This document shows, piece after piece, positions 35,666-48,856 of a stretch of DNA of 64,000 nucleotides; positions within the stretch are counted from its first letter, which is position 1; the number at the start of each line of letters is the position of its first letter. Both the position numbers and the translations under genes were made by a program. Under the pieces are notes generated by a model. It did no database searches, was not told the DNA's origin, and worked only from the letters and a program-made list of their open reading frames with translations. Where the stretch lies: the NCBI RefSeq assembly GCF_026898155.1, contig NZ_CP114030.1, forward strand, positions 62,001 through 126,000, read 5' to 3'. The stretch is from Jiella pelagia (lineage in GTDB: Bacteria > Pseudomonadota > Alphaproteobacteria > Rhizobiales > Rhizobiaceae).

Positions 35666-35962
35666 ATGAACAGCATCACCAAGACCATCGCCGCTGCGAT
35701 CACCGCAGCCGGACTGCTCGGCGCGACGGGCGTCTTTGCCCAGGACCAGTCTGCTCAGCCGGAGCCCGAAGCCTCCCCGAACTCTCAGCAAATGCAGGGA
35801 ATGATGGAAGGCATGCAGGGCGGCAACATGCAAGGCATGATGGGAATGATGTCCCAAATGTCCGAGATGATGGAGAACTGCAACAACATGATGCAGGCCA
35901 TGAACAACAACATGGGCCAGGAGAAGCCTGAAACGGACGGCGCGAAGCCCGACAACGGCTAA
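35666..35962 (+). CDS. Exported methionine-rich protein
   Basis: A 98-residue protein with a signal peptide (TIAAAITAAGLLGATGVFAQ) and a Met/Gln/Asn-rich mature part (MQGMMEGMQGGNMQGMMGMM and following), with a single Cys (NCNNMM). Such clustered methionines bind Cu(I) or Cu(II) in the periplasm. It starts at ATG 35666 after AGGAGAAAT. It probably buffers copper. Confidence 0.8.
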   Translation: MNSITKTIAAAITAAGLLGATGVFAQDQSAQPEPEASPNSQQMQGMMEGMQGGNMQGMMGMMSQMSEMMENCNNMMQAMNNNMGQEKPETDGAKPDNG

Positions 35963-36027
35963 GCCATAGCCCAAAGGCTGGCCGGCTCGGCAGCCGGCCA
36001 GCCCCCTCTGTCGCTCAGGAGCACTTT

Positions 36028-36720
36028 ATGAGACGCCGAACCTTCCTTGCAGCTTCAGTCGCTGCAGCGGCAGCAGCCCTTTCCTCCAGAGCAGCGATCG
36101 CCCATTCGCTCGAGACGCTGCAGCAGGATCTTTTCGACCAGGAGAAGTACTTCCAGATCAAGGAGGAGCCAGCCCCGGAATTCGCGTTGCAGGATGCAAA
36201 GGGCAATTCCGTCAGCCTCGCGGATCTGCGCGGAAAAGTCATGGTTCTACATTTCATCTATGCCAGCTGTCCCGACGTCTGTCCGCTGCATGCCGAGAAG
36301 ATCGCTGAAATCCAGGAGATGGTGAACATCACGCCGATGAAGGATCGGGTAGAGTTCATCACCGTCACCACCGATCCGGCGCGAGACGGACCCGAAGTGC
36401 TGGAGGGATATGGCCAGGCTCATGGCCTCGATCCGGTCAACTGGACCTTCCTGACGAGCGGGCCGAGCAAGCCGGAAGACACGACCCGCAAGCTCGCCGA
36501 GCAATTCGGCCATAGCTTCACAAAATCGGATGATGGCTTTCAGACCCACAGCGTCGTCACGCACTTAATCGACCAGAACGGCGAGTGGGTCGCGAACTTT
36601 CATGGCCTCGGGTTCGAGCCGACGAACCTCGTCATGTTCATCAATGGCCTGACAAACGCGAACGTGCCGCACCACGAACCCGATCCCTCACTGTGGGGGC
36701 GAGTTCGCTCGTTCTTCTGA
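36028..36720 (+). CDS. SCO1/SenC-family copper chaperone
   Basis: A 230-residue periplasmic protein with a Tat-like signal (MRRRTFLAASVAAA) and a thioredoxin fold carrying the copper site YASCPDVCPLH and the distal His in QTHSVVTHLID. Sco proteins deliver copper to cytochrome oxidase and also act as thiol reductants. It is surrounded by other copper-assembly genes. Confidence 0.9.
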   Translation: MRRRTFLAASVAAAAAALSSRAAIAHSLETLQQDLFDQEKYFQIKEEPAPEFALQDAKGNSVSLADLRGKVMVLHFIYASCPDVCPLHAEKIAEIQEMVNITPMKDRVEFITVTTDPARDGPEVLEGYGQAHGLDPVNWTFLTSGPSKPEDTTRKLAEQFGHSFTKSDDGFQTHSVVTHLIDQNGEWVANFHGLGFEPTNLVMFINGLTNANVPHHEPDPSLWGRVRSFF

Positions 36721-36742
36721 TACTCCACGACGGAAAACCTCG

Positions 36743-37630
36743 ATGCCTGAAACGAACATACCATCACGAAAAGCGGCATGGTTGCCCCGGCTAGCCCTCG
36801 CTGCAGTAATGCCTGCTCTCATCGCTGGCCACGGCGCCGCTGCGCAGGAAGCGGAATTGGCGCCAACGCCGATCGAGGCGATGGCATACGATGCCGGATC
36901 GAAGGCGCTCCTCGTGGGCGGCCAGAATGGTCTTTTCCGAAGCACCGATGAGGGCCAGACTTGGCAGACGGTGCCGCTGCCGCCCGGCGCCGGCGAGATA
37001 GCTGCAACCGCGGTGCCTGCCAGGAGCGACAATGCGATCTATGTCGCCGGACCTGACATGGGTGTTCTGCGGACCGACGATCGTGGCGAGAGCTGGTCTA
37101 ATCTCAACAGCGGTCTTCCAAACCCTCACGTGACGGCGCTTGCTGCTCATTCCACCCAGCCCGACACCGTCTATGCCTACGTTCCGGAAACCGGCATCTA
37201 TCGCAGCCAGGATGCGGGAAAGTCGTGGAAGATGATGGACCGCGGCCCTGAAGGCACGAGCCACCTTATTCACACGAACATGGAAGGGAGCATGGAAAGC
37301 GGCTGGCTCTATGCTGCGACGCCAGACGGGACTCGTGTTTCCATGGACTGCTTCTGCCTCTGGCGGGATGCGGGCAATCTTTCCGGCCCTATCACTGGGC
37401 TCGCCTTTGATCCGCAGCACCCGAAGCACCTCTATGCGGCCTCGGATGCGGGACTGTTCAAGAGCACAGACGGCGGCCAGGAGTGGATTAAGGTCTCGTC
37501 GCCTCCCATAGCCGCAGCCGTAACGTCCCTCATGATGGCTCCCACCGGCGTTCTCTATGCTGGTGCCGACGAAGGCGAAATCTTCAAGAGTTCGGACGGA
37601 GCCGCGACTTGGGAGCGAGCCGGTGAATAG
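36743..37630 (+). CDS. Exported beta-propeller with a DCFC motif, copy 2
   Basis: A 295-residue periplasmic propeller, clearly related to copy 1: blades with RSTDEGQTW, RTDDRGESW, RSQDAGKSW, KSTDGGQEW and KSSDGAATW. The DCFC loop is at residues 202-205 (SMDCFCLW). Its end overlaps the next cytochrome gene by 8 bases. Two diverged copies in one operon suggest different partners. A fragment of a third lies near 53.2 kb. Confidence 0.8.
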   Translation: MPETNIPSRKAAWLPRLALAAVMPALIAGHGAAAQEAELAPTPIEAMAYDAGSKALLVGGQNGLFRSTDEGQTWQTVPLPPGAGEIAATAVPARSDNAIYVAGPDMGVLRTDDRGESWSNLNSGLPNPHVTALAAHSTQPDTVYAYVPETGIYRSQDAGKSWKMMDRGPEGTSHLIHTNMEGSMESGWLYAATPDGTRVSMDCFCLWRDAGNLSGPITGLAFDPQHPKHLYAASDAGLFKSTDGGQEWIKVSSPPIAAAVTSLMMAPTGVLYAGADEGEIFKSSDGAATWERAGE

Positions 37631-38075
37631 GCCTTTTGTTGCCGGCACACTGGTCGCGATCACAATATCAACGGCCGGAGCAGCGGAGGGACCGCCCCGG
37701 CTCGAGTCGGAACAGATTGAGTTGGGCCGGAAGGTCTACGGTCAATATTGCGCTACCTGCCATGGATCGCGTGGCGAGGGGGCCGCCAACTGGCAGGAGC
37801 AGAACGATCAGGGAGAGTTGCCCCCGCCGCCCCACGGCCCGGAAGGGCACACCTGGAGGCACGCAGATGCCGCCCTCTACCACACGATTGCGAAGGGATG
37901 GCGAGACCCGTTCAACAAGACCGACCGTCTTACCATGCCGGCCTTCGAAGAGATCCTCACACCGGACGAGATCAGGGCGGTGAGCACGTATCTGAAAACC
38001 CTGTGGACCGAAGAACAGCGCCAGTTCCAATGGGAGCAAAGCGAGGATCGGCCGTTCCCGAACGAGCAAAACTGA
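37623..38075 (+). CDS. c-type cytochrome, single heme
   Basis: A 150-residue periplasmic cytochrome starting at GTG 37623, overlapping the propeller gene. Signal peptide to TAGAAEG, heme site CATCHGSRGEGA, and a distal Met ligand in RLTMPAFEEIL. The pair of cytochrome and propeller genes, repeated logic at 49.3 kb, suggests electron transfer with the copper proteins of the island. Confidence 0.88.
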   Translation: MNRPFVAGTLVAITISTAGAAEGPPRLESEQIELGRKVYGQYCATCHGSRGEGAANWQEQNDQGELPPPPHGPEGHTWRHADAALYHTIAKGWRDPFNKTDRLTMPAFEEILTPDEIRAVSTYLKTLWTEEQRQFQWEQSEDRPFPNEQN

Positions 38076-38111
38076 CCTTTGCTATGGGTCGCAACACGAA
38101 AGAGAATATTC

Positions 38112-38549
38112 ATGAAACTCCTTACCCCGCTTCTCCTTGCTGCCTCCGTGCTGTCCGCGTCGGCTGCGCACGCCGCCGTTCCCAAGGAAGGCAAGCTGTT
38201 CAAGAACCCCAACTGCGGATGCTGCGACGCGTATGTCGATGTGCTCGAAAAGGCAGGCTTCGAGATCACGGTCGAAAACGTCACTGATCTGGACACGGTC
38301 AAGAAGATGGCCGGCGTGCCGGAGCAGCTTGGGGGCTGCCACACCTTGATGATCGGGGACTATGTGGTGGAAGGCCTTGTCCCCCTCGACATCCTCAACC
38401 GCCTGCTGACCGAACAGCCGGACATCCGTGGCGTTGCCCTGCCTGGCATGCCTGTCGGTGCGCCGGGAATGCCCGGGCCGAAGGCCAGGCCATTTACCAT
38501 TTACGTCATCGAGCCCGGCCCGACCCCGTCGGTTTACGCGATGGAGTAG
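38112..38549 (+). CDS. DUF411 metal-binding protein
   Basis: A 145-residue exported protein (signal peptide to SAAHAA) with the DUF411 core NPNCGCCDAYVDVLEKAGFEI and GGCHTLMIGDYVVEGLVP. The CxCC set plus His forms a likely copper or soft-metal site. Family members occur in copper and silver resistance regions. Start ATG 38112. Confidence 0.9.
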   Translation: MKLLTPLLLAASVLSASAAHAAVPKEGKLFKNPNCGCCDAYVDVLEKAGFEITVENVTDLDTVKKMAGVPEQLGGCHTLMIGDYVVEGLVPLDILNRLLTEQPDIRGVALPGMPVGAPGMPGPKARPFTIYVIEPGPTPSVYAME

Positions 38550-38689
38550 GCCCTCTTTCTCTCTCGCCGGCGACCGAACACCGGGACCAGAACACAGCTG
38601 CCGCGCCGTCTGTCCGCGCGGCAGCAGCCAACGGGTGCGGCGCAACTGTTCGCCTGCCCGTAGCCAGCCAGCGGAGCCAGAGGGTAGAA

Positions 38690-39349
38690 TTGAATCAGGA
38701 CCAGAAGACACGTTTCACACCATTAGCGGTCGAGCAGGATCGGGAGAAGGCGCTCCGGGAGCGTCGTAAAGGCTGGACGGCGGTGTCGCTCGCCGGCTTG
38801 GTCCTTGCAATGGTTGCCCTCAGCTTCGCGGCCGTTCCGCTTTATCGCCTATTCTGCTCCGTCACTGGCTATGGCGGCACGACACAGGTGGCCGCTGCCG
38901 CTCCCGAGCCAGTCGAGCAAAAGATCACCGTCCGCTTCGACGCAAATGTTGCGGGGGGCATGCCCTGGGTGTTCGAAGCGCCAAAGCCGGTCGAGGTGGC
39001 CTTGGGTGAGAGCGCAGTCGTTGCTTACAAGGGGCGCAATCCGACGGACCGACCGATCCTTGGCACGGCAACTTACAACGTGACGCCTCTCCAGGCAGGT
39101 CAGTACTTCAACAAGATCCAGTGCTTCTGCTTCACCGAGCAGCTCCTCATGCCCGGCGAAGAGAAGGAGTTTCCCGTCACCTTCTTTGTGGATCCGGCGA
39201 TCGCGGACGATCCCGACAACAGGAAGACCCGAGCGATCACGCTCTCCTACACCTTCTTCGACAAGGGGCCGAAAGCGCTTGAAGAGTACATAGCATCTCA
39301 CGGGAGCGAGGCTGCAGAGCTGAAAGGTGAGATCATTGGTCTACCATGA
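38690..39349 (+). CDS. ctaG: CtaG/Cox11 copper chaperone for cytochrome oxidase
   Basis: A 219-residue protein anchored by one helix (AVSLAGLVLAMVALSFAAVP) with the Ig-like periplasmic Cox11 domain. FNKIQCFCFTEQ (Cys145/Cys147) is the Cu(I)-binding motif, with a further Cys in LYRLFC near the membrane. It begins at TTG 38690. Presence of ctaG in this island links it to copper insertion into a heme-copper oxidase. Confidence 0.92.
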   Translation: MNQDQKTRFTPLAVEQDREKALRERRKGWTAVSLAGLVLAMVALSFAAVPLYRLFCSVTGYGGTTQVAAAAPEPVEQKITVRFDANVAGGMPWVFEAPKPVEVALGESAVVAYKGRNPTDRPILGTATYNVTPLQAGQYFNKIQCFCFTEQLLMPGEEKEFPVTFFVDPAIADDPDNRKTRAITLSYTFFDKGPKALEEYIASHGSEAAELKGEIIGLP

Positions 39350-39881
39350 CGCCGCCGAGGCTCACGCCTTCAAAGAACCCTCGTTCGGCTGGTATGTGGC
39401 TTTGCGGCGCTACCTCGCTGTCGTGCTCGTGGGCAATCTCGTCTGGGAATTTGCCCATATGCCGCTCTACACGATCTGGTGGACCGGCACCTGGGGCGAG
39501 ATTGTCTTTGCCGCTGTCCATTGCACGGGCGGCGACGTTCTGATCGCGCTAGCATCCTTGACGCTTGCGCTTCTGATGGCAGGAAACGACGCTTGGCCGC
39601 TTAAGCGATATCGGGCGGTGGCGGCGCTCACGGTTCTGTTCGGCGCTGCCTACACCGCCTTCAGCGAGTGGCTGAACATCGTCGTCCGTACGGCTTGGGC
39701 GTACTCCGACATGATGCCGGTCCTGTCCGCGTTCGGCTTCGACGTCGGGCTCTCGCCGCTTTTCCAATGGATTGTCGTGCCGCTGATCGGCTTCTGGTGG
39801 GCGCTGCGGAGCTTGAGCCGTTCTCGCGAGGCGAAGGCGGAATTACAGGCTGCCGAGGTCGGGGGCGAGCGGATTGTCTAA
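39327..39881 (+). CDS. Hydrophobic integral membrane protein, unknown
   Basis: A 184-residue protein with four to five hydrophobic helices (YLAVVLVGNLVWEFAHMPLY, VLIALASLTLALLMA, ALTVLFGAAYTAFSEWL and FQWIVVPLIGFWWAL). The ORF overlaps the ctaG end by 23 bases from GTG 39327. I do not recognise the family. Position after ctaG suggests a copper- or redox-related membrane role. The heptamer GAGGCTC at 39355 appears genuine here, as the GAGCTC reading would give a stop. Confidence 0.65.
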   Translation: MRSLVYHDAAEAHAFKEPSFGWYVALRRYLAVVLVGNLVWEFAHMPLYTIWWTGTWGEIVFAAVHCTGGDVLIALASLTLALLMAGNDAWPLKRYRAVAALTVLFGAAYTAFSEWLNIVVRTAWAYSDMMPVLSAFGFDVGLSPLFQWIVVPLIGFWWALRSLSRSREAKAELQAAEVGGERIV

Positions 39882-40576
39882 GCTGAAATTGACGCTCACC
39901 GCCTCCTTCGCTGTGTCGATGCTGGTCCTGATCGTGCTTGGCTTTACGGCTCTCCTAGCTTCAGACGTCCTCAAAGCGGAGAGGCTCAGGCTGGCGCGAT
40001 TACACCGAACGGGCGGCACAGACAGAGGAACTGAGGGTGCGCCTCAAAGAGCGGCATGCGGAAATCTTTGCCGATCCTGCCTCCCCTATTGCCGGCAACC
40101 CAGAAGGCGACGTCACGCTCGTGCAGTTCTTTGATTATAACTGCTCCTACTGCCGTGCAGCAGCTCCCATTGTGAGACAGGCCAAGGACGCCGATGCCGG
40201 GCTGAAGCTGGTCTACAAGGAGTTTCCTATCCTCGGCTCCGGTTCCAGATTTGCGGCACAGGCGGCGCTCGCCTCGCGCAAGCAGGACAAATACGAGGAA
40301 TTCCACAGCGCTCTCATGGGGCATTCCGGCGCCATCAACGAAAGCTCCACTCTGGACATCGCCGAACGCGTCGGCCTGGATGTCCACCAGCTCCAGCGTG
40401 ACATACAGGATCCCGTAGTTATGGCCGCGGTCGAGCGCAACCTCGCGCTCGGCCTGGACCTGCGCATTACAGGCACCCCTTCTTTCTTCGTCGGAGACGA
40501 GATCGTGCGCGGTCTGGTGGACTTGCAAGCAATGCAGGGCTTCATAGCCGAAGCCCGCCGGCAGGTGGGAGAATAG
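39874..40576 (+). CDS. DsbA-family thiol oxidoreductase, membrane-anchored, frameshifted as written
   Basis: The start (TTG 39874) gives SKLKLTLTASFAVSMLVLIVLGF, a membrane anchor, and the catalytic part carries FDYNCSYCRAAAP with CSYC. The frame breaks at GAGGCTC (39981-39987). Read as GAGCTC it continues KAESSGWRDYTERAAQTEEL into RLKERHAEIFADP, 233 residues in all. The cis-Pro segment TGTPSFFVGDEI is present. It could form or isomerise disulfides in the island's copper proteins. A second CcdA is next. Confidence 0.88.
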
Positions 40577-40580
40577 CCGG

Positions 40581-41321
40581 ATGCTGGAGATCTCGAACGT
40601 CGGCATCCTGACGGCACTCGCGGCCGGGGCGATTTCCTTCCTCTCGCCCTGCGTTCTGCCCCTCGTTCCGGGGTATATTTCATACGTGGCGGGCAATGCG
40701 GCAGTAGCGGGTCGGCCGAATCAGAGCCTTCAGGATCGCTGGACGACGCTTCTCCTCAGCACCTACTTCGTTCTCGGCTTCTCCACTGTGTTCGTCGCGC
40801 TGGGTGCCAGCGCGACCGCAATCAGCCGGCTCCTTCTGTCGTACCGCTACGAGACGAACATCATCGGCGGCGCCATTATCATCGTGTTCGGCATCTTCAT
40901 GACGGGGCTTGTCCGTCTTCCGTGGCTGCAACGCGAGCTGCGCTTCCACGGCGACCTAGCCGGCGGCCGCCCGTTGGGCGCTTATGTCTTGGGCCTAGCC
41001 TTCGGCTTTGGATGGACCCCCTGCATCGGCCCGGTGCTCGGGGCGATCCTGACGATTAGCGCGCTCTCCTCGACCGCATCAAACGGCGTCGCGCTCCTTG
41101 GCATCTACTCCGTCGGTCTCGGCGTGCCGTTCCTTCTGTCTGCTCTCTTTACGGAGAGCTTGGCAAAGCGGCTGAAGGGGATGCGTCGGACCGGGCGCCT
41201 CCTTCAGATCGGCGCCGGCATGATCATGATCATCATGGGTGTCGCGATGATCACGGGCACCATGTCGACCTTCTCCTTCTGGCTGCTCGAGCAGTTTCCA
41301 ATTCTTACGAAAATCGGCTGA
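40581..41321 (+). CDS. ccdA: CcdA-type thiol-disulfide transmembrane protein (copy 2)
   Basis: A 246-residue six-helix protein very similar to the copy at 17361-18104, with SFLSPCVLPLVPGY and FGWTPCIGPVLG. It would bring reducing power across the membrane to the TlpA, DsbE and DsbA-like proteins of the island. The gene starts five bases after the DsbA-like stop. Confidence 0.92.
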   Translation: MLEISNVGILTALAAGAISFLSPCVLPLVPGYISYVAGNAAVAGRPNQSLQDRWTTLLLSTYFVLGFSTVFVALGASATAISRLLLSYRYETNIIGGAIIIVFGIFMTGLVRLPWLQRELRFHGDLAGGRPLGAYVLGLAFGFGWTPCIGPVLGAILTISALSSTASNGVALLGIYSVGLGVPFLLSALFTESLAKRLKGMRRTGRLLQIGAGMIMIIMGVAMITGTMSTFSFWLLEQFPILTKIG

Positions 41322-41392
41322 AGCGGATGTTCCGCCACTCGCCATCCCGAGCGATGAGAGCGCGTTGTCGTTCTTCAAGAAAGCATTCTGTG

Positions 41393-42163
41393 ATGGCGAG
41401 TAGAGGCTTGCAGGATCGGCGGCACGTCGGTGGCATCCGATCGGCAGAGGCAGATATCCAGCCGCGCAACTCTGGCCGCCCGAGCGGGCAGTCGCTCACG
41501 GCAAGGATCGCAATCGGCATTGCCGTCCTCCTCGCCATGGTCGGGCTTTACTGGGGGCTGTCGGAGTCGGGACTGATGTCGGCGATCGAGTCAAGGGAAG
41601 ACCTGCGCCGCGAGATCGAGCGCCTCGGCGTGTGGGGTCCATTGGCGATCATCGGACTGATGGCGGCGGCTATCGTAATGAGCCCGATTCCGAGCGGTCC
41701 GATCGCCCTTGTCGCCGGCGCTGCTTATGGGCCGCTTTGGGGAACGGCTTATGTTGCCATCGGAGCGGAGACAGGCGCCCTGATCGCCTTCACCATCGCG
41801 CGCCATCTCGGCTACGAATGGCTTCGGCGGTGGCCCAGCGCGCAGGCGCTCTTCGATCGCCTAGGCCAGGACCGATCACAAAATCGGCTGATGGCCATCG
41901 TCTTCGCCTCGCGCCTGGTGCCGTTTATTTCCTTTGACGCCGTCAGCTACGTCGCCGGGCTGACGCCGTTGTCGTTCTGGCGGTTTGCCATTGCGACCGT
42001 CACAGGGATCGTACCGCTGAGCTTTGCGTTCGCCTATTTCGGCGAGCAGGCTTTCTCGGCCAATTCCGAGCGCCTCATGCTCCTCCTTTTATTGGCCGGC
42101 GGCATTACGCTTCTCCCGATGGCTGTGAAGCTGATGCGCAATCACATGCGCAAGGGCAGATGA
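41393..42163 (+). CDS. TVP38/TMEM64-family membrane protein
   Basis: A 256-residue membrane protein with the SNARE-associated/DedA-like domain: GPLAIIGLMAAAIVMSPIPSGPIAL and RLVPFISFDAVSYVAGLTPLSF. The start at ATG 41393 gives an N-terminal cytosolic tail. Family members are scramblases or unknown-function transporters. They are often found with mercury and copper islands, sometimes as TVP38 fused to reductases. Confidence 0.82.
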   Translation: MASRGLQDRRHVGGIRSAEADIQPRNSGRPSGQSLTARIAIGIAVLLAMVGLYWGLSESGLMSAIESREDLRREIERLGVWGPLAIIGLMAAAIVMSPIPSGPIALVAGAAYGPLWGTAYVAIGAETGALIAFTIARHLGYEWLRRWPSAQALFDRLGQDRSQNRLMAIVFASRLVPFISFDAVSYVAGLTPLSFWRFAIATVTGIVPLSFAFAYFGEQAFSANSERLMLLLLLAGGITLLPMAVKLMRNHMRKGR

Positions 42164-42329
42164 TCGGCCCGCCGACACTGATGGACGGCCGCCGTTCTGT
42201 CGGATGTCTCACGACATATCCGAACGCTACGCCCCCTTCGGCGGCAAGACTTGCGAGAGGCGCAGAACTCTTCAACATGGGCGCACCCTATCTGTTGGAC
42301 AGCCGAATGACTGCAAAGGAACTCAGAAG

Positions 42330-42446
42330 ATGATGATGATGGACGGAATGGGCTGGATGATGGGCGGCATGGCGCTCGTCTGGATACTGGTCCTAATCGT
42401 GCTTGTGCTCGCGATCATAGCACTCGTCAAATACTTGAAAACCTGA
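42330..42446 (+). CDS. Very short Met-rich membrane peptide
   Basis: A 38-residue peptide beginning MMMMDGMGWMMGGM, then a single hydrophobic helix (VWILVLIVLVLAIIALVKYL). The AGAAG just upstream is a weak ribosome site. Such small Met-rich membrane peptides recur in copper regions. Function is unknown. The gap 42164-42329 shows nothing else. Confidence 0.55.
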   Translation: MMMMDGMGWMMGGMALVWILVLIVLVLAIIALVKYLKT

Positions 42447-42483
42447 CGTCCTGGCGACTGTCGCTATTCGGAGCGCAAGAAAA

Positions 42484-45022
42484 ATGAACGACAGGGAAAT
42501 CGTCATCATCACCGGAAGCAGCGGCTTTATCGGATCGGCGGTGATCGACACGTTGTCCGAGCGTTTCACGCTCGTCGGTTTCGATCGCGAGACTTCGCCG
42601 CACCCGCCGGCGGCGGCCGAGTGTGTCTGCATCGATGTGACCTCGACTGAGAGCATCGAGGCCGCCCTCAAGCGGGTACGTGTGGCACACGGTAGTCGCA
42701 TCGCTTCGGTCATCCATCTTGCCGCTTATTTCGACCTGAGTGGCCAGCCAAACTCGAAATACGATGAGGTGACGGTCCGCGGCACCGAAAGGCTTTTGCG
42801 CGGTCTTCAGTCGTTCGAGGTCGAGCAGTTCATTTTCGCCAGCACCATGCTGGTCCATGCGCCGGGCGCGAAGGGTAAGCCGATCGACGAGGATTGGCCG
42901 CTCGACCCGAAGCTTCCCTACCGAGAGTCGAAGATCCGCACCGAGGCTCTGATCCGGGAGCAGCGGGGCTCCATTCCTGTCGTCATGGTGCGCCCTGCGG
43001 GCGTTTACGACGACATCTGTCATTCGGCATTCCTGTCTCGTCAGATCGCGCGGATCTACGAGCGCCAAATCACCGGCCACGTCTATCCGGGCGACCTCGA
43101 TGCTGGGCAGCCGTTCTTGCATCTCGATGATCTAACCGATGCTTTGCTGCAGATCGTCGAGCACCGGAAGGAGCTGCCGACCGAGCTGCCGCTCCTTCTG
43201 GGCGAGAGCGAAACCTTGACCTTCGGTGAGCTTCAGCGCGAGATCGGGCGGCTGATCCATGACGAGGACTGGGGGACCCAGCAGATCCCGAAGGGATTGG
43301 CCAGGACCGGCGCTTGGGTCGAGAGCGAGATCTTGGACGAGGATCCGTTCATCAGGCCGTGGATGGTCGACATCTCCGACGACCACTACGAGGCTCGACA
43401 TTTCCAGTGCCCGCGAGCATGTCGGCTGGGAGCCGAAGCACTCCATTCGTGACACGCTCCCGAAGATGATCTCGGCCCTCAAAGCCGATCCTGTCGGATG
43501 GTATCGCGCAAACAAGCTGAATGCCGCAAAGGTGGCGGCGAAACAGAAGGAATCCGGCTCGAACGAGGAGACTTCAAGGAATCCCGCCCAGCATCAAGAT
43601 ATGATGCACGAACATATGCAGGGCATGCGGCAGATGCACTTCAATATGCTCTGGGTACACTTCCTGAATATTCTGCTGGGTGCCTGGCTTGCGACAAGCC
43701 CCTTCGTCTTCGGTACGTTCGCCGAGGACACATTCAGAGAGGCTGTCGTGCAGGTCTCGCAGGAGCGCGGCCTTTGGGAGCCCTCCTTTCGGAGCACCCT
43801 CACCGCCTGGAACGACGTCATCAGCGGCCTTATGATCATGGCCTTTGGTGCTCTGTCGCTTTCATATCGCCTGAGCTGGGCCCAGTGGGCCAACACTGCG
43901 GTCGGTATCTGGCTCCTTTTTGCGCCGCTTATTTTCTGGACGCCGAGCGCTGCGGTCTATGCCAACGATACCTTTGTCGGCGCCCTGGTCATCGCCTTCG
44001 CCATTCTTGTGCCGATGATGCCGGGAATGAGCATGGCGGGCATGATGGACTCGTCCGATACGCCGGCCGGCTGGACCTACTCGCCATCAACTTACCTGCA
44101 GCGGCTGCCGATCATTGCGCTGGGCGCATTCGGCTTCCTGATCTCCCGCACGCTCGCCGCGTACCAGCTCGGTCATATCGACTTTGTCTGGGAGCCCTTC
44201 TTTTCGGGGGACGCGATCCGAAACGGCACCGAATACATCATCACCTCCGACGTGTCTCGTGCCTGGCCGATCGCCGATGGGGGCCTGGGGGCCACAACCT
44301 ACATGTTCGAGGTGTTGATGGGGGTCATGGGCGGTCGTGCTCGCTGGCGCACCATGCCCTGGATGGTGGCCGCTTTCGGCATCATCGTCGTACCCCTCGG
44401 CGTTGTATCGATCTACTTCATCATCATCCAGCCGATCGTCATCGGCACTTACTGCACCCTATGCCTCGTCGCGGCGCTGGCGATGCTGATCATGATTCCC
44501 TACTCGCTCGACGAACTCGTCGCCATGGGTCAGTTCCTGGTGCAGAGCCACCGGCGGGGAGAGCCATTCTGGCGCACCTTCTTCATGGGCGGCGCTGACC
44601 CGCTCGGCGGAAAAGACAAGAAGCCGGGCTTTCAGGCGCCCATTCCCGACGCAATCGCCTCTGCAGTCCGTGGAGTTACGATACCCTGGACGCTTGTTGC
44701 GAGCGTAATTCTCGGTGTCTGGCTCATGTTCAGCCGTCTTGTCTTCGGCAAGGTTGCACCAATGGCGGACAGCGACCACCTCGTCGGGGCGCTGATTATC
44801 ACCGTGGCCGTGATCGCCATGGCCGAGGTTGCCCGGCCTCTACGTTTCATCAACGTTGCATTTGGCCTGTGGCTGATCGTTTCGCCATGGCTCCTCGACG
44901 GCGCGGGATGGGCCGCATCCTTGATGAGCATCGTCGTTGGCGTGGCTGCTATCGGATTGAGCCTGCCTCGAGGCTCTCGTAGCAAGGAGCACTACGGCAG
45001 TTGGGACCGTTATATCGTCTGA
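42484..45022 (+). CDS. SDR-SPW-VKOR-like fusion membrane protein, frameshifted as written
   Basis: Reading GAGGCTC (43390-43396) as GAGCTC gives one continuous 845-residue protein. Residues 1 to about 310 are an extended short-chain dehydrogenase (IIITGSSGFIGSAV, then LPYRESK with the YxxxK pair). A Met/His-rich linker follows (HQDMMHEHMQGMRQMHF), then membrane repeats of the SPW type (LLGAWLATSPFVFG, WLLFAPLIFWTP, FGLWLIVSPWLLDG). A VKOR-like core with IGTYCTLCLV is inserted. The usual loop cysteines of VKOR are absent. No stop separates the two halves, so the fusion is real if the frame repair is accepted. Confidence 0.8.
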
Positions 45023-45199
45023 TGACCCCGGCCCACATACTCGCGCAGAATTCAGCCGCGGCAATCATGCCGAGGACGACGATAGTACCTGAGCTTGGCT
45101 CAGTTGCGGCCCCTCACGAAACCCTTCGAGGCCGCACATCTGCGTGGCCCTCCATCTCCAGGGGCCAAGCGCCGGCAGCCCCGAAAGGACGTGAGCATC

Positions 45200-47567
<2,368 letters not shown>

Positions 47568-47647
47568 CTGCACCGACATCGTCCGAACGCCCCACGCATT
47601 CCGGTGCGCGGAAGGCCAGCGGGCCTCCAGATAGGGAGATCCGAGCA

Positions 47648-48800
<1,153 letters not shown>

Positions 48801-48856
48801 CCAGTGCTCTGAAGGAGTGAGAAAGCAGCGCTTGCAACCGCATCAGCGGCTTTCCT

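Noticed and set aside
39355..39361. GAGGCTC in the membrane gene after ctaG as a frameshift site
   Set aside because: Reading GAGCTC gives a frame with a stop and no start. The written reading (GTG 39327) is better.
43498..44598. 366-codon plus-strand frame within the SDR-SPW-VKOR gene
   Set aside because: Alternate frame of the real gene, no hydrophobic helices or start context.
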